The notes under the pieces were generated by a model, which made no database searches, was not told where the DNA came from, and saw only the letters and a list, made by a program, of their open reading frames with translations. This document shows positions 7,015 to 15,831 of a DNA stretch of 64,000 bases, piece by piece (position 1 is the first letter of the stretch; each line of letters starts with the position of its first letter). The position numbers were made by a program, and so were the translations under genes. Source of the stretch: UBA3946 sp002385755 (GTDB lineage: Bacteria > Bacillota_I > Bacilli_A > ML615J-28 > CAG-698); NCBI GenBank assembly GCA_050953085.1, contig JBMNLX010000005.1:372001-436000 (forward strand), given 5' to 3'.

Positions 7015-8256
7015 ATGAGCCTGCGGTATTTTGATCCTGCAATAGATAAAATATTAAAAAAAGAATTGAAAAGACAACAAAAAAACATCGAACTTATCGC
7101 GTCGGAAAACTATGTCTCCAAGGCGGTTTTGGAAGCCCAGGGTTCGGTTCTGACAAATAAATATGCCGAGGGTTATCCCCGAAAAAGATATTACGGCGGT
7201 TGCGAATTCGTTGACGAGGCGGAAAATTTGGCTATTGTTCGCGCGCAGGAATTATTTGGCGCCGCCTTCGCCAATGTTCAACCTCATTCCGGGAGCGCGG
7301 CCAATATGGCCGCGTACCGCGTTTTATTGGAACCGGGGGATAAAGTGATGGGCATGGCTCTCAATCACGGCGGCCATCTCACGCACGGGCACCCCTTGAG
7401 TTTTTCCGGCATTGACTATCGTTTCATACCTTACCGGGTGAATCCGGAAACCGAAATGCTTGATTACGAAGAGTTAAGAGACGCGGCTTTATCGCATCGA
7501 CCGCGGTTGATTGTCGCCGGCGCCAGTTCATATTCGCGCGCCATAGATTTCAAACGCATTAAAGAGATCGCCGAAGAGTCGGGAGCCCGGTTGATGGTCG
7601 ATATGGCTCATATTGCCGGCTTGGTTGCCGCGGGACTACACCAAAACCCGCTTCCGTATGCCGACATCGTCACCTCCACAACCCATAAAACTTTACGGGG
7701 GCCGCGCGGCGGCTTGATATTGACCAATTCCCGCGCGCTTGCGGTCAAGATTAACCGCGTCGTTTTTCCCGGTTTACAAGGCGGCCCGCTTATGCACGTC
7801 ATCGCCGCCAAGGCCGTCTGTTTTAAAGAGGCTTTAAGCGATGAGTTCAAACTTTATCAGAAGAGAGTCGTTGAAAACGCCCGAGCTTTGAGCGAGGCGT
7901 TAAAAAATAGGGGATATCATATCGTCGCCGACGGGACCGACACGCATTTATTCACCGTTAACGTCAAGAAGACATTGGGAATCACGGGAAGCGAGGCGGA
8001 GAAAACATTAGACGCGGTCGGCATCACCTGCAATAAAAACGCCGTCCCCTTTGACGACGAAAAGCCGCTCTATACGAGCGGCATAAGACTGGGGACCCCG
8101 GCCGTTTCAACGCGCGGTTTCAAAGAAGATGATATGAAAGAAATCGCCCGCATCATCGACGCGGCTTTAAAACGACGCGATGACGAAGGATTTTTAAAGC
8201 GGTTGAAAAATGAAACGCATGCCCTTTCGGAAAAATACCCGATCTACGAAGACTGA
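7015..8256 (+). CDS. glyA: Serine hydroxymethyltransferase
   Basis: This 413-residue protein is full length for GlyA, which interconverts serine and glycine and loads tetrahydrofolate with a one-carbon unit. The PLP lysine is Lys225 in STTHKTLRGPRGG. Other family blocks are ELIASENYVS, NKYAEGYPRKRYYGG, ANVQPHSGSAAN, MVDMAHIAGL and FPGLQGGPLMH. The ribosome site GGAGG precedes the ATG at 7015. The stop codon TGA (8254-8256) lies in the loop of the terminator that ends the transcript. Confidence 0.98.
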   Translation: MSLRYFDPAIDKILKKELKRQQKNIELIASENYVSKAVLEAQGSVLTNKYAEGYPRKRYYGGCEFVDEAENLAIVRAQELFGAAFANVQPHSGSAANMAAYRVLLEPGDKVMGMALNHGGHLTHGHPLSFSGIDYRFIPYRVNPETEMLDYEELRDAALSHRPRLIVAGASSYSRAIDFKRIKEIAEESGARLMVDMAHIAGLVAAGLHQNPLPYADIVTSTTHKTLRGPRGGLILTNSRALAVKINRVVFPGLQGGPLMHVIAAKAVCFKEALSDEFKLYQKRVVENARALSEALKNRGYHIVADGTDTHLFTVNVKKTLGITGSEAEKTLDAVGITCNKNAVPFDDEKPLYTSGIRLGTPAVSTRGFKEDDMKEIARIIDAALKRRDDEGFLKRLKNETHALSEKYPIYED

Positions 8257-8270
8257 GGTCTTCTTTTTTT
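8248..8270 (+). terminator. Terminator nested in the ends of glyA and murA
   Basis: Stem GAAGAC (8248-8253) with GTCTTC (8258-8263), loop TGAG, then seven T residues (8264-8270). The loop contains the glyA stop, and the T-tract runs into the murA stop on the other strand. Confidence 0.88.
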
Positions 8271-9519
8271 ATGTCTCAAGCTTAATATCAACCCCCAGGG
8301 AAGAAAGTTTCTCCACCGGTTTTTCATATCCGCGCAACATTACTTCGACATTGTCGATAACGGTTTTTCCCTCGGCCATTCCCGCCGCCAGCACAAGCGC
8401 GGCCGCGCCCCGCAAATCGGCGGCCACAAGGGAAGCGGGCGCGAGTTCCGTCGCGCCGTTGATATAAATCGTGTCGTTTTTCACGATAATATCGGCGCCC
8501 ATTTTTTGTAGTTCCTTTACATGAGAAAAACGGTTCGAGAAGATTGTCTCTTTTATCGTCGACATTCCCTGGATTTGCGTTGCCAGAACGGAAATCAGCG
8601 GCCCCAGGTCGGTAGGGAAACCGGGATAGGGGGTTGTTGTGATATGAAACGGCTTTAGCGGCTTTTCTTTTTTAACGGTGACGGAATCGATTCCGACGTC
8701 TACCGAACAGCCGACATCTCTCAAAAGTTCGATTAACGCCGTGAGATAATTCGGCCGGCAGTTTTTAACCGTTACGCCGGAGCCGTTTGCCATCGCGCCG
8801 ATAATCAAATAAGTGCCGGCTTCGATGCGGTCGCTTGTGATGGCGTAATCGCACCCGTTTAGTTTTTCAACGCCGCTAACGACAATCGTTTCGGTGCCCA
8901 ATCCCGATATGTTTGCTCCCATCGCCCGTAAAAAACCGCCGACGTCAATTATCTCCGGCTCTTTGGCGCAGTTTTTAATGATCGTCGCGCCGCGGGCTTT
9001 CACGCTGGCAAGCATAATATTGATGGTCGCGCCGACCGAAGGGAAACCGAGCGCGATCTCGCATCCGACGAGGTTTTTCGCGGAGAGTTTGATTTTATCC
9101 GGGCGCTTGACAATTTTCGCTCCCAGCTTTTTAAATCCTTCCAAATGGTAATTTATCGGCCGGTACCCGAGGTTACAACCGCCGCAATTTTTAATTACGA
9201 CTTCTTGTAATTTTCCGAGGAAAGCCCCCATAAAATAATATGACCCGCGCAGGCGGCCAACTTCGTCGGAATAAATCCGATGGTTTATTTTTTTTCTTTT
9301 TTTGATTGATAGGATATTGTTTTTGAAATCGATCTCGTATCCGATATCTTTTATTATCTTAATCAAAGTTGTCACGTCATGAATGTCGGGAACATTTCGG
9401 AGAATCACGTCGTCTTCTGCCAATACCGCGGCGGGTATGATGGCGACGGCGCTGTTTTTTGATCCGCTGTTCCGAATCGAACCTTCGGTTTTTTTGTTCC
9501 CGTTGATGATAAATTTCAT
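8269..9519 (-). CDS. murA: UDP-N-acetylglucosamine 1-carboxyvinyltransferase
   Basis: This 416-residue enzyme transfers enolpyruvate from PEP to UDP-GlcNAc, the first committed step of peptidoglycan synthesis. NSGSKNSAV near the N-terminus carries the catalytic Lys-Asn pair, and GGCNLGYRPI holds the active-site Cys that is the fosfomycin target; FPTDLGPL and ETIFSNRFSHVKEL complete the pattern. The start is the ATG at 9519 with GGGGTGA just upstream; the in-frame GTG at 9528 is part of that ribosome site. It is convergent with glyA. Confidence 0.96.
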   Translation of the reverse strand: MKFIINGNKKTEGSIRNSGSKNSAVAIIPAAVLAEDDVILRNVPDIHDVTTLIKIIKDIGYEIDFKNNILSIKKRKKINHRIYSDEVGRLRGSYYFMGAFLGKLQEVVIKNCGGCNLGYRPINYHLEGFKKLGAKIVKRPDKIKLSAKNLVGCEIALGFPSVGATINIMLASVKARGATIIKNCAKEPEIIDVGGFLRAMGANISGLGTETIVVSGVEKLNGCDYAITSDRIEAGTYLIIGAMANGSGVTVKNCRPNYLTALIELLRDVGCSVDVGIDSVTVKKEKPLKPFHITTTPYPGFPTDLGPLISVLATQIQGMSTIKETIFSNRFSHVKELQKMGADIIVKNDTIYINGATELAPASLVAADLRGAAALVLAAGMAEGKTVIDNVEVMLRGYEKPVEKLSSLGVDIKLET

Positions 9520-9699
9520 AAAATTCACCCCTATTATTAAATATTATGAGCCGATAAGACAATATATGACATGGCGGGAGGGTGTTTTGCAAGTTTGCGT
9601 ATTTTCGTTTCGTAAAAGCAAATATGAAAATAAACAACTTTTTGCCCTTTATTTTGCCTTGGACATATGATAAAATATAAAATGACGGTTGGAGAAAAA

Positions 9700-10863
9700 A
9701 TGAACGAATTAAAAACTAAATCACTTAAATTTCATATAGGTGGAAAATTCGCGGTTAGTTCAAAGGTGAGACTTGACAGTCGCGAAGATCTCTCCCTGGC
9801 GTATTCGCCCGGCGTTGCCTATCCCAGTCTGGAAATAGCGGCTGACCCCGACCGCGCGTATTTGTACACGTCAAAAAAAAACACGGTCGCCGTCATCTCG
9901 GACGGTTCGGCCGTTTTGGGACTTGGGGATGTCGGCCCTTTGGCCGCGCTCCCGGTAATGGAAGGCAAATGCCTTCTCTTTAAAAAATTCGCCGGTATCG
10001 ACGCCATTCCCATTGTTCTAAATACGAAAGACACGGAAGAAATTATTAAGACGGTACAAATATTGGAACCGTCATTCGGCGGCATTAACCTGGAGGATAT
10101 TGCTTTCCCGCGATGCGTGGAAATAGAACAACGCTTGATCGAAACCCTGGATATTCCTGTTTTTCACGATGATCAAAGGGGCACGGCCGTCGTTACCGCG
10201 GCCGCGTTGATTTCCGCTTGTAAACTGGCGGATAAAAAGTTTCCGGAGTTGACGATCGCGATGCTCGGATTGGGGGCGGCCGGAACAAGCATCGCCCGCC
10301 TGCTAAAGGCGATGGGCGTCGGTAAGATCTACGCCTGCAACAGCCGCGGCATCGTGAGCAAGAAAAAGCCGCTTATCCCGCTTGTGGAGGAGTTGGTGAA
10401 TTCCGGGATTATTGATTCTTATGACGATTATCAAAACGATTCGATTGAGGAAATCGTTGCCGGAGCCGACGTCTTCATCGGCGTGAGCCGCGGGAATCTT
10501 TTGTCTCCCGAAGCGGTCAATAAAATGGGCGACCGGCCGATCGTTTTCGCGTTGGCCAATCCGGACCCCGAGATTAGTTTAGCCGATATTAAGAAAACCA
10601 AAGCCTACATTTACGCCACCGGTCGCAGCGATTATCCGAATCAAATTAACAATGTTTTGGCCTTTCCGGGAATTTTCCGCGGCGCGCTTGACGCCGGTTA
10701 TAAAAAAATTACCGAAAGGATGTGCGTTACGGCGGCGGAGGCCATCGCGAATTTGGTCGCTCCAGACCGGTTAAGCCCGGGATATATAATTCCTTCGGTT
10801 TTTGAAGCCGATGTCGTTCGCGCGGTAAGCGAAGCAATAAAACGAAGCGAGGATGGGAAATGA
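9700..10863 (+). CDS. NAD(P)-dependent malic enzyme (short bacterial type)
   Basis: This 387-residue protein oxidatively decarboxylates malate to pyruvate. It matches the short YtsJ/MaeB-type enzymes: YSPGVAYPSLEI, VISDGSAVLGLGDVGPLAALPVMEGK (split here by description), INLEDIAFPRCVEIE, HDDQRGTAVVTAAAL and the nucleotide-binding GLGAAGTSIARL. A possible promoter TTGCCC-N18-TATGAT lies at 9642-9671. The ATG at 9700 with GGAG 5 bases upstream is preferred over the ATG at 9667. The last four bases overlap the next gene, so the two are one operon. It can feed pyruvate and NAD(P)H to the fatty-acid genes downstream. Confidence 0.93.
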   Translation: MNELKTKSLKFHIGGKFAVSSKVRLDSREDLSLAYSPGVAYPSLEIAADPDRAYLYTSKKNTVAVISDGSAVLGLGDVGPLAALPVMEGKCLLFKKFAGIDAIPIVLNTKDTEEIIKTVQILEPSFGGINLEDIAFPRCVEIEQRLIETLDIPVFHDDQRGTAVVTAAALISACKLADKKFPELTIAMLGLGAAGTSIARLLKAMGVGKIYACNSRGIVSKKKPLIPLVEELVNSGIIDSYDDYQNDSIEEIVAGADVFIGVSRGNLLSPEAVNKMGDRPIVFALANPDPEISLADIKKTKAYIYATGRSDYPNQINNVLAFPGIFRGALDAGYKKITERMCVTAAEAIANLVAPDRLSPGYIIPSVFEADVVRAVSEAIKRSEDGK

Positions 10864-11969
10864 GATACAGATTCGAAGAAGACTCTTTGGGGAAAGTGCA
10901 AATACCCGCGGAAGCGTATTACGGTATTGGCGCTTTTCGTTCAAAAGAATTATTCCAGATAACAAAACACGGTTTATGCAGACAAATGATTAAGGCCTTT
11001 TCCGTGATCAAAAAATCAGCCGCAAAAGCCAACTTAGATTTGGGATTATTGCCGGCTGATGTCGCGGAAGCGATTTCGTTAAGCTGCGACGAGATTATTA
11101 ACGGCCGCCTGCATGGCCAATTCGTTACCGACGTGATTCAGGGCGGTTCGGGCGCGAGCATGAATTCCAACGCCAACGAAGTTATCGCGAATCGAGCGAA
11201 CGAAATGCTGGGCGGCGAAAAAGGAAAGTATAATTTCGTTAACCCGAAACACGTTAATCTCGGGCAAAACACTGGCGATGTGGTGTTGCTCGCCGGCAAG
11301 ATAACGACAATCCGGTTGACGAAAAAATTACTTGCGGAAGCGAAAAAACTGTACAACTCGTATTTTGACAAAATCAACGAATACAATTTAAAGAATTTCG
11401 ACTCGACTTTGGGAGACGAACTCTCGTCATTTGCCCACGCTTTGGAAAGGGACATGAAGAGAATTGAGGCGGCGCTGAACGGCTTGCACGAGATCGGGGT
11501 AAGCAACGCTCACGAAGACGAGGAGACGGGCAATCGATTTATTAATAAATTTATTAAATATTTATCGACTCATAGCGGCGAGAATTTTTACCTGACGAAA
11601 AATATTTTTGATAACGGTCGTAATCTGGACGCCATCACCTGGATTTCGTCGGCGCTGAAAATCATGAGTGCGGATCTCGCGAAGGTGGCGACCGACCTCG
11701 TGCTAATTGCCAAGGAAGGGAAAATCACGATTCCCCAAAAAATCGAGGAAACGTCATCCCCGGTAATCGTGGAGATGGTACGACAGGTTTCTTATTATAT
11801 CATGGGTAACGACTTAACAATTTCCCGTTCCGTGGAGGGCGGCGAATTGGAAGGCAATATCTTCTATCCGATCATCTTCGCGTGCATGTTTGAAATTATT
11901 AATCTTTTGCGCCGGACTTGCCGGACTTTCAGGGAAAAAGTCATTGAAATTTTAATCGTGAATATATAA
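10860..11969 (+). CDS. Degenerate fumarase/aspartase superfamily protein
   Basis: This 369-residue protein clearly belongs to the class II fumarase/aspartase superfamily (residues 9-27 DSLGKVQIPAEAYYG..., 91-112 DVIQGGSGASMN..NEVIANRA, 313-362 YYIMGNDLTI to CRTFREK), but usual members are near 460 residues. The three active-site regions are altered: the QSTND region reads QNTGD (136-140), the GGTAxGTG region reads EIGVSNAHED (211-220), and the catalytic GSSxMPxKxNP loop is replaced by KITIPQKIEETSS (288-300). The C-terminal domain of about 90 residues is absent. It is probably a pseudoenzyme or an enzyme with changed chemistry. The frame is intact and it overlaps the malic enzyme gene by four bases. 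Confidence 0.8.
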   Translation: MRYRFEEDSLGKVQIPAEAYYGIGAFRSKELFQITKHGLCRQMIKAFSVIKKSAAKANLDLGLLPADVAEAISLSCDEIINGRLHGQFVTDVIQGGSGASMNSNANEVIANRANEMLGGEKGKYNFVNPKHVNLGQNTGDVVLLAGKITTIRLTKKLLAEAKKLYNSYFDKINEYNLKNFDSTLGDELSSFAHALERDMKRIEAALNGLHEIGVSNAHEDEETGNRFINKFIKYLSTHSGENFYLTKNIFDNGRNLDAITWISSALKIMSADLAKVATDLVLIAKEGKITIPQKIEETSSPVIVEMVRQVSYYIMGNDLTISRSVEGGELEGNIFYPIIFACMFEIINLLRRTCRTFREKVIEILIVNI

Positions 11970-11972
11970 AAC

Positions 11973-12003
11973 AACCCGGACCGATTAGTCCGGGTTCTTT
12001 TTT
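11973..12003 (+). terminator. Terminator after the malic enzyme operon
   Basis: Stem AACCCGGAC (11973-11981) with GTCCGGGTT (11988-11996), loop CGATTA, then CTTTTTT. The T-tract touches the stop of the convergent dppA-like gene. Confidence 0.92.
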
Positions 12004-12799
12004 ATAAATTGAATTTGAACATAACCAAAACTTGATAATAATCATCGCTTTGAAAAGAAATCGTGTCGGAAGAGATTAATTTGCATCCGGGGAAAAATGA
12101 AGCGTCTAATGCGTCGACCGGTCTTCTGTATTGGATTTCAATATCGAAGCGGCGCGGAAGCGGGACGATGTTTTGCGAAAGGTCTTTTTGCAAGCTCGCC
12201 TTTACCTTTTCCTCGATTTCTTTATTTGTGACGTTCGGATGCCTGGAAACGGCTGCGCCTCCCCGGCCTTCTTTCGTTGCGACGACTTCTATGCGCGGAT
12301 TCGTTTTCTTCGCGATTTCCGTAAGGCGCAAATCGCCGCTTAGAAAGGCGACGGGAACGTTGAGATAGGAAGCGTACAAACCGTTGATTAAAAATTCGCT
12401 CGCGACTTCCCCGTTTATCTTAACATGATTGATTCGCGTGTTCATCGTGTGGGATAGCGAGTTCCCGTCCGATTGAGAAGGGCTGTGATATCCCACAAAA
12501 ACAACGGCGTCAAAACTTGAGTCAAGGCCCGCCATCATGCTGCAAACCGACCCTTCCCATCCGCGATGAAGAACCGCGTATTCGGGAAGCTTGTGGGAGA
12601 TGATATTCAGGGCGCTATCGTGCGCGTCCTTAACGAATACCGCGTCGGCTCCGGCCGCTTTTGCCCCGACGCAGGCGCGGCGGACTTCCTCAGTCATTTG
12701 CTCTTTGAACTCCTGATAGCGCGGGTGCGCGGCGTCGGTTTCCTGCCACGAGCAAATACCGTTGACGCCTTCGATGTCGGCGCTAATATAAACTTTCAT
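12002..12799 (-). CDS. dppA: D-aminopeptidase of the DppA family (peptidase M55)
   Basis: This protein of about 265 residues is an M55 zinc peptidase. Metal-ligand motifs are visible: SADIEG at residues 6-11, KDAHDS, GYHS and GEVASE. Members such as Bacillus DppA cleave D-Ala-D-Ala or D-Ala-Gly-Gly peptides, so a role in recycling D-amino-acid peptides from the cell wall is likely, and it fits the wall-salvage genes further along. AGGAGGT at 12804-12810 is too close to the first ATG (12802), so the second ATG at 12799 is chosen. No dpp transporter genes are nearby. Confidence 0.9.
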   Translation of the reverse strand: MKVYISADIEGVNGICSWQETDAAHPRYQEFKEQMTEEVRRACVGAKAAGADAVFVKDAHDSALNIISHKLPEYAVLHRGWEGSVCSMMAGLDSSFDAVVFVGYHSPSQSDGNSLSHTMNTRINHVKINGEVASEFLINGLYASYLNVPVAFLSGDLRLTEIAKKTNPRIEVVATKEGRGGAAVSRHPNVTNKEIEEKVKASLQKDLSQNIVPLPRRFDIEIQYRRPVDALDASFFPGCKLISSDTISFQSDDYYQVLVMFKFNL

Positions 12800-12869
12800 C
12801 ATTACCTCCTAGCAATGAACATATTTGTAATCATTATACATTATTACTGGTAAAATATAAATAATTTCT

Positions 12870-12898
12870 TTTATTTTTATCCCGTATTGTGTTATAAT
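12870..12898 (+). promoter_or_regulatory. Extended -10 promoter of the YcxB operon
   Basis: TATAAT at 12893-12898 is preceded by TG one base upstream (extended -10). The -35 (TTTATT, 12870-12875, spacer 17) is weak. Confidence 0.6.
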
Positions 12899-12916
12899 AA
12901 TTTATGGAGGTTTATT

Positions 12917-13621
12917 ATGAATAGCATTAAAATTGTTACAAAATTAGACTTTAGAGCATTGAAATACTGTAATTTGTTTATCATGAAATACAAGCGAAAC
13001 ATGCTTCTTTACACGATCATTCTTTTTGTCTTGCCTTTGATAGTGATTTTTTTTGATATTTTCCGTTTTAAATACTACTATCCCGCGGCGATAGCCGGCT
13101 TGTATATGGCCTGGTTAATCTATAGATTGGTCAGTTTGGAAACCAAACTTGATCAAGACTTGGCCCGTTATTTCTCCACGCGCCGGGTTATGACGCACAC
13201 GGTCGAGATTAGCGATGAAAAGATTTTGTTGTATTATAGCGGCGAAACTTCCCCGATTGATTTTGATTGGTCTTTCATCACGGAAATTTATGAAATGCCC
13301 CAATATTATGTTTTAATGGCGGGAAGAAGCCCGATCATCATCGACCGTCGCGCCGAGGCCGTATTGGAAGGTTCCCAGGAGGATCTCACCAAGATTATAA
13401 ACGAGAAGGCGCAGACAAAACCGCATAAAAAGGTCGAGCATGACATTGTTAAAAAGCCGATTACTTTTGTTCATCCCGAATTTCCCGAGCCGGAAATTAC
13501 CGAAGCGGATGAAGAAAGCAAAGAGGTTGAAAGCGTCGTGGTCGAGGAAAACAACGAAGCAAGCCAAACAGATACGGAAGAAGAGGCCGACGCGGTTTCT
13601 GAGAATGGAACAGAAGAGTAA
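12917..13621 (+). CDS. YcxB-like membrane protein with acidic tail
   Basis: This 234-residue protein has two adjacent transmembrane segments (about residues 29-50 and 53-75), then a YcxB-like domain (about 85-160: VEISDEKILLYYSGE, FDWSFITEIYEMPQYYVLM, IIIDRRA) and a long C-terminal tail that is mostly Glu and Asp. The family function is unknown to me. The start is the ATG at 12917 with GGAGG 6 bases upstream. Its last 17 bases overlap the next gene, a second YcxB-like protein, so the two are a tandem pair. Confidence 0.75.
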   Translation: MNSIKIVTKLDFRALKYCNLFIMKYKRNMLLYTIILFVLPLIVIFFDIFRFKYYYPAAIAGLYMAWLIYRLVSLETKLDQDLARYFSTRRVMTHTVEISDEKILLYYSGETSPIDFDWSFITEIYEMPQYYVLMAGRSPIIIDRRAEAVLEGSQEDLTKIINEKAQTKPHKKVEHDIVKKPITFVHPEFPEPEITEADEESKEVESVVVEENNEASQTDTEEEADAVSENGTEE

Positions 13622-14126
13622 TCTTTTGACCGTTCGAACGTCCCACAGCGATGCGCGAATCAGGGACTTTTTCCGTTTTCACCTGACGCGAAAAGGTCCC
13701 TCCAGAATAATATTTTTGCTTTTGTCGGGTGTTTGTTTGATAATCGGTATTATATTTATTATCTATGCTCGATATCAAACGGCCTTTTTTTCTTTATTTA
13801 TGGCGGTAATTATTTGGTTTTTACGCGCGGTGATGATTAAAACCGCAATTAATTCATTAATGAAAAAAGCACGACCGCGGGCAACCCATTACACCTTGAC
13901 GTTCGCCGGCGAAGATATTATTTATCAAGATGATAATGTCAAATCGGCATACCCGTTAACCGGGTTTGAAAAAATATACGAAACGCGGAATTATTATTAT
14001 TTTTACCTAAACCGAAACGCCGCTTTGACGCTGCCGAAAGGCGTTTTGTCGGCGGAAGAAAAGGAAAAAATCGAAAACATTCTTAATCGGGCTAATTTAA
14101 AGGTTTGTTCGTCGCGGTTTAAGTAA
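13605..14126 (+). CDS. Second YcxB-like membrane protein
   Basis: This 173-residue protein has two transmembrane segments (about residues 31-52 and 57-78) and a YcxB-like C-terminal domain (LTFAGEDIIYQDD, FEKIYETRNYYYFYL, LPKGVLS). It looks like a distant paralogue of the preceding protein without the acidic tail. The frame is open upstream, but the ATG at 13605 inside the end of the previous gene is the most reasonable start; the ribosome site is weak, so translational coupling is likely. Confidence 0.72.
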   Translation: MEQKSNLLTVRTSHSDARIRDFFRFHLTRKGPSRIIFLLLSGVCLIIGIIFIIYARYQTAFFSLFMAVIIWFLRAVMIKTAINSLMKKARPRATHYTLTFAGEDIIYQDDNVKSAYPLTGFEKIYETRNYYYFYLNRNAALTLPKGVLSAEEKEKIENILNRANLKVCSSRFK

Positions 14127-14141
14127 GGAGGCAATAACAAA

Positions 14142-14357
14142 ATGAAGTATGTTTTTTATGCTTTGTTATTGATAGCCGCCGTTTTGTTCGGTGTTTTCAT
14201 CGGCGTCGGGGTTTTACGTGATTTCGGGCTGGTTATCGGGATGTTTGTTTTGTTTCCCGCCGTTTATATTTTCGGCGTTATCTTTATCGGCAGGGGAAAA
14301 AAAGAAAAACCGACGGACGAAGACAATGAAAAAAAACGCATTTCCAAGTGGGACTGA
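14142..14357 (+). CDS. Small membrane protein, two transmembrane segments
   Basis: This 71-residue protein has hydrophobic helices at about 4-25 and 30-50 and a strongly charged end (KKEKPTDEDNEKKR). AAGGAGG ends 10 bases before the ATG. The family is not recognised. It sits between the YcxB pair and a nuclease-like gene, with 3 bases to the next start. Confidence 0.65.
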   Translation: MKYVFYALLLIAAVLFGVFIGVGVLRDFGLVIGMFVLFPAVYIFGVIFIGRGKKEKPTDEDNEKKRISKWD

Positions 14358-14360
14358 ATT

Positions 14361-15128
14361 ATGAGCGACTTAAGATTATTCAACATCAAAAACGCCGTTT
14401 TGTTTGCGAAAAGGCCCGCTGATCTGGCCGTGATAAAAGCGGTAATCGCGGAAAACGCCTATGACTTGCTTGGGTTGCGCATTCTGGCGAGGGATTATGT
14501 TATTAGCGGGCACAATAATGAAATAATCGATCTCATCGGTTACGATGAAAACAACCAGTTGACTATTATCGAATTTCGCGCCGGCAAATACGGTCCCGTA
14601 ATCGGGAAAAGCTTAAAACATATTGATTATATAATGAAAAACCCCAGCGAGATAAAATTGCTGATAAACGAAAAACTAGGTTACGATTTGGCGTCAAGCG
14701 TTTGCTTGAGTCCGCGTTTGATTTCAATTGGCGACGATTTTAACCAATATGACGAGTACGCGATCAAGCAGACCCCGTATATGATTGATTTGATTAAATA
14801 TCAATTATTCGAAAACAAGTATTTGCTTTTGGAGAAAAACTATCAAAGCAAAAAAATCGATCAAATAAGCCCTGGGGTTCAGGAACAAACCGCGCTGTCC
14901 CGCGTCATTCGCGATTTTATTCTTTCGTTGGGCGACGAAGTATGCGAGGTCGGGTACGGTAATGTATACGCCTTCCGTAAGATTCGCAATTTTATCTATC
15001 TCTTCGACGGCGAGCAAATCGAACTCCGCGTCAGCGCGCAAAAGACATACAAGACTTATAAGATCAAAAACCGTCGCGATTTTGAAAAATATCAAAACGA
15101 AATCGAGTCCGGCTATGACCGCAACTGA
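14361..15128 (+). CDS. Nuclease-like protein (possible PD-(D/E)XK fold)
   Basis: In this 255-residue protein residues 53-75 read like the core of a PD-(D/E)XK nuclease: Asp57 in EIIDLIGYDE, then after a turn TIIEFR with Glu71 and, in place of the usual Lys, Arg73. The segment resembles NucS/DUF91-type endonuclease cores. The remainder is mixed alpha/beta with no signal peptide. Whether it cuts DNA is unknown; the Arg substitution might weaken catalysis. It overlaps the following pseudouridine synthase gene by 14 bases. Confidence 0.5.
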   Translation: MSDLRLFNIKNAVLFAKRPADLAVIKAVIAENAYDLLGLRILARDYVISGHNNEIIDLIGYDENNQLTIIEFRAGKYGPVIGKSLKHIDYIMKNPSEIKLLINEKLGYDLASSVCLSPRLISIGDDFNQYDEYAIKQTPYMIDLIKYQLFENKYLLLEKNYQSKKIDQISPGVQEQTALSRVIRDFILSLGDEVCEVGYGNVYAFRKIRNFIYLFDGEQIELRVSAQKTYKTYKIKNRRDFEKYQNEIESGYDRN

Positions 15129-15831
15129 AAAGTTAAAGGTCTTATTCGAAGATAATCATTTGCTTGTCGTTTTGAAAGAACCGGACGTTTTAAGCCAGGG
15201 GGACGCTTCCGGGGATCCCGACATGCTTGGCATCGCCAAAGAGTATATTAAAAACAAATACAACAAGCCTGGCGAAGTATACCTCGGTCTCATCCATCGC
15301 CTCGACCGCCGCGTCGGGGGCTTGATGGCTTTCGCCAAGACCAGCAAGGCCGCCGGCAGGCTTTCGCGGGAAATCAGGGAGCGACAGTTTAAAAAAGAAT
15401 ATGTCGCTCTTGTGACGGGTGACGCGCCGGTATCAGGCATGCTTACGGATTATCTTGTGAAAGTTAAGAGAAGGGGGCGGATAGTCGCGGAAGCGGCTTC
15501 GCCCGAAGATAGATTCGCGCAAAAAGCGGTTATGAATTATCGGAAAATTAAGACCGTTCGCCATGACGGCAAGATTTTCTCCGTCTTGCTTATTAATTTG
15601 GTTACCGGTCGTTATAACCAAATCCGCAAACAACTCGCTTTGGCCGGACATCCGATCGTCGGGGACTTTAAATACGGCTATCGGGGAGAAAATTATGACG
15701 ATCGCCTGGGGTTGTTTTGCTGGCGGTTGGTTTTCAAACACCCCACGACTAAAGCGATCGTCGACGTGAAAAATTTGCCTTCCGGTTGGTTGTGGGGAAA
15801 TTTGGAGGATGATGAATTTGAACACGAATAA
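15115..15831 (+). CDS. RluA-family pseudouridine synthase
   Basis: This 238-residue protein is an RluA-type RNA pseudouridine synthase. The catalytic motif HRLDRRVGGLM contains the invariant Asp, and VTGRYNQIRKQLALAGHPIVGD matches the RNA-binding region downstream. No S4 domain is present, so it is the short type. The ATG at 15115 lies inside the end of the nuclease-like gene; translation is probably coupled. Its RNA target cannot be told from sequence. Confidence 0.92.
   Translation: MTATEKLKVLFEDNHLLVVLKEPDVLSQGDASGDPDMLGIAKEYIKNKYNKPGEVYLGLIHRLDRRVGGLMAFAKTSKAAGRLSREIRERQFKKEYVALVTGDAPVSGMLTDYLVKVKRRGRIVAEAASPEDRFAQKAVMNYRKIKTVRHDGKIFSVLLINLVTGRYNQIRKQLALAGHPIVGDFKYGYRGENYDDRLGLFCWRLVFKHPTTKAIVDVKNLPSGWLWGNLEDDEFEHE

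Noticed and set aside
13440..13604. N-terminal extension of the second YcxB-like gene
   Set aside because: It overlaps the acidic tail of the previous gene out of frame, is low-complexity Lys/Arg-rich, and is explained by the start at 13605.
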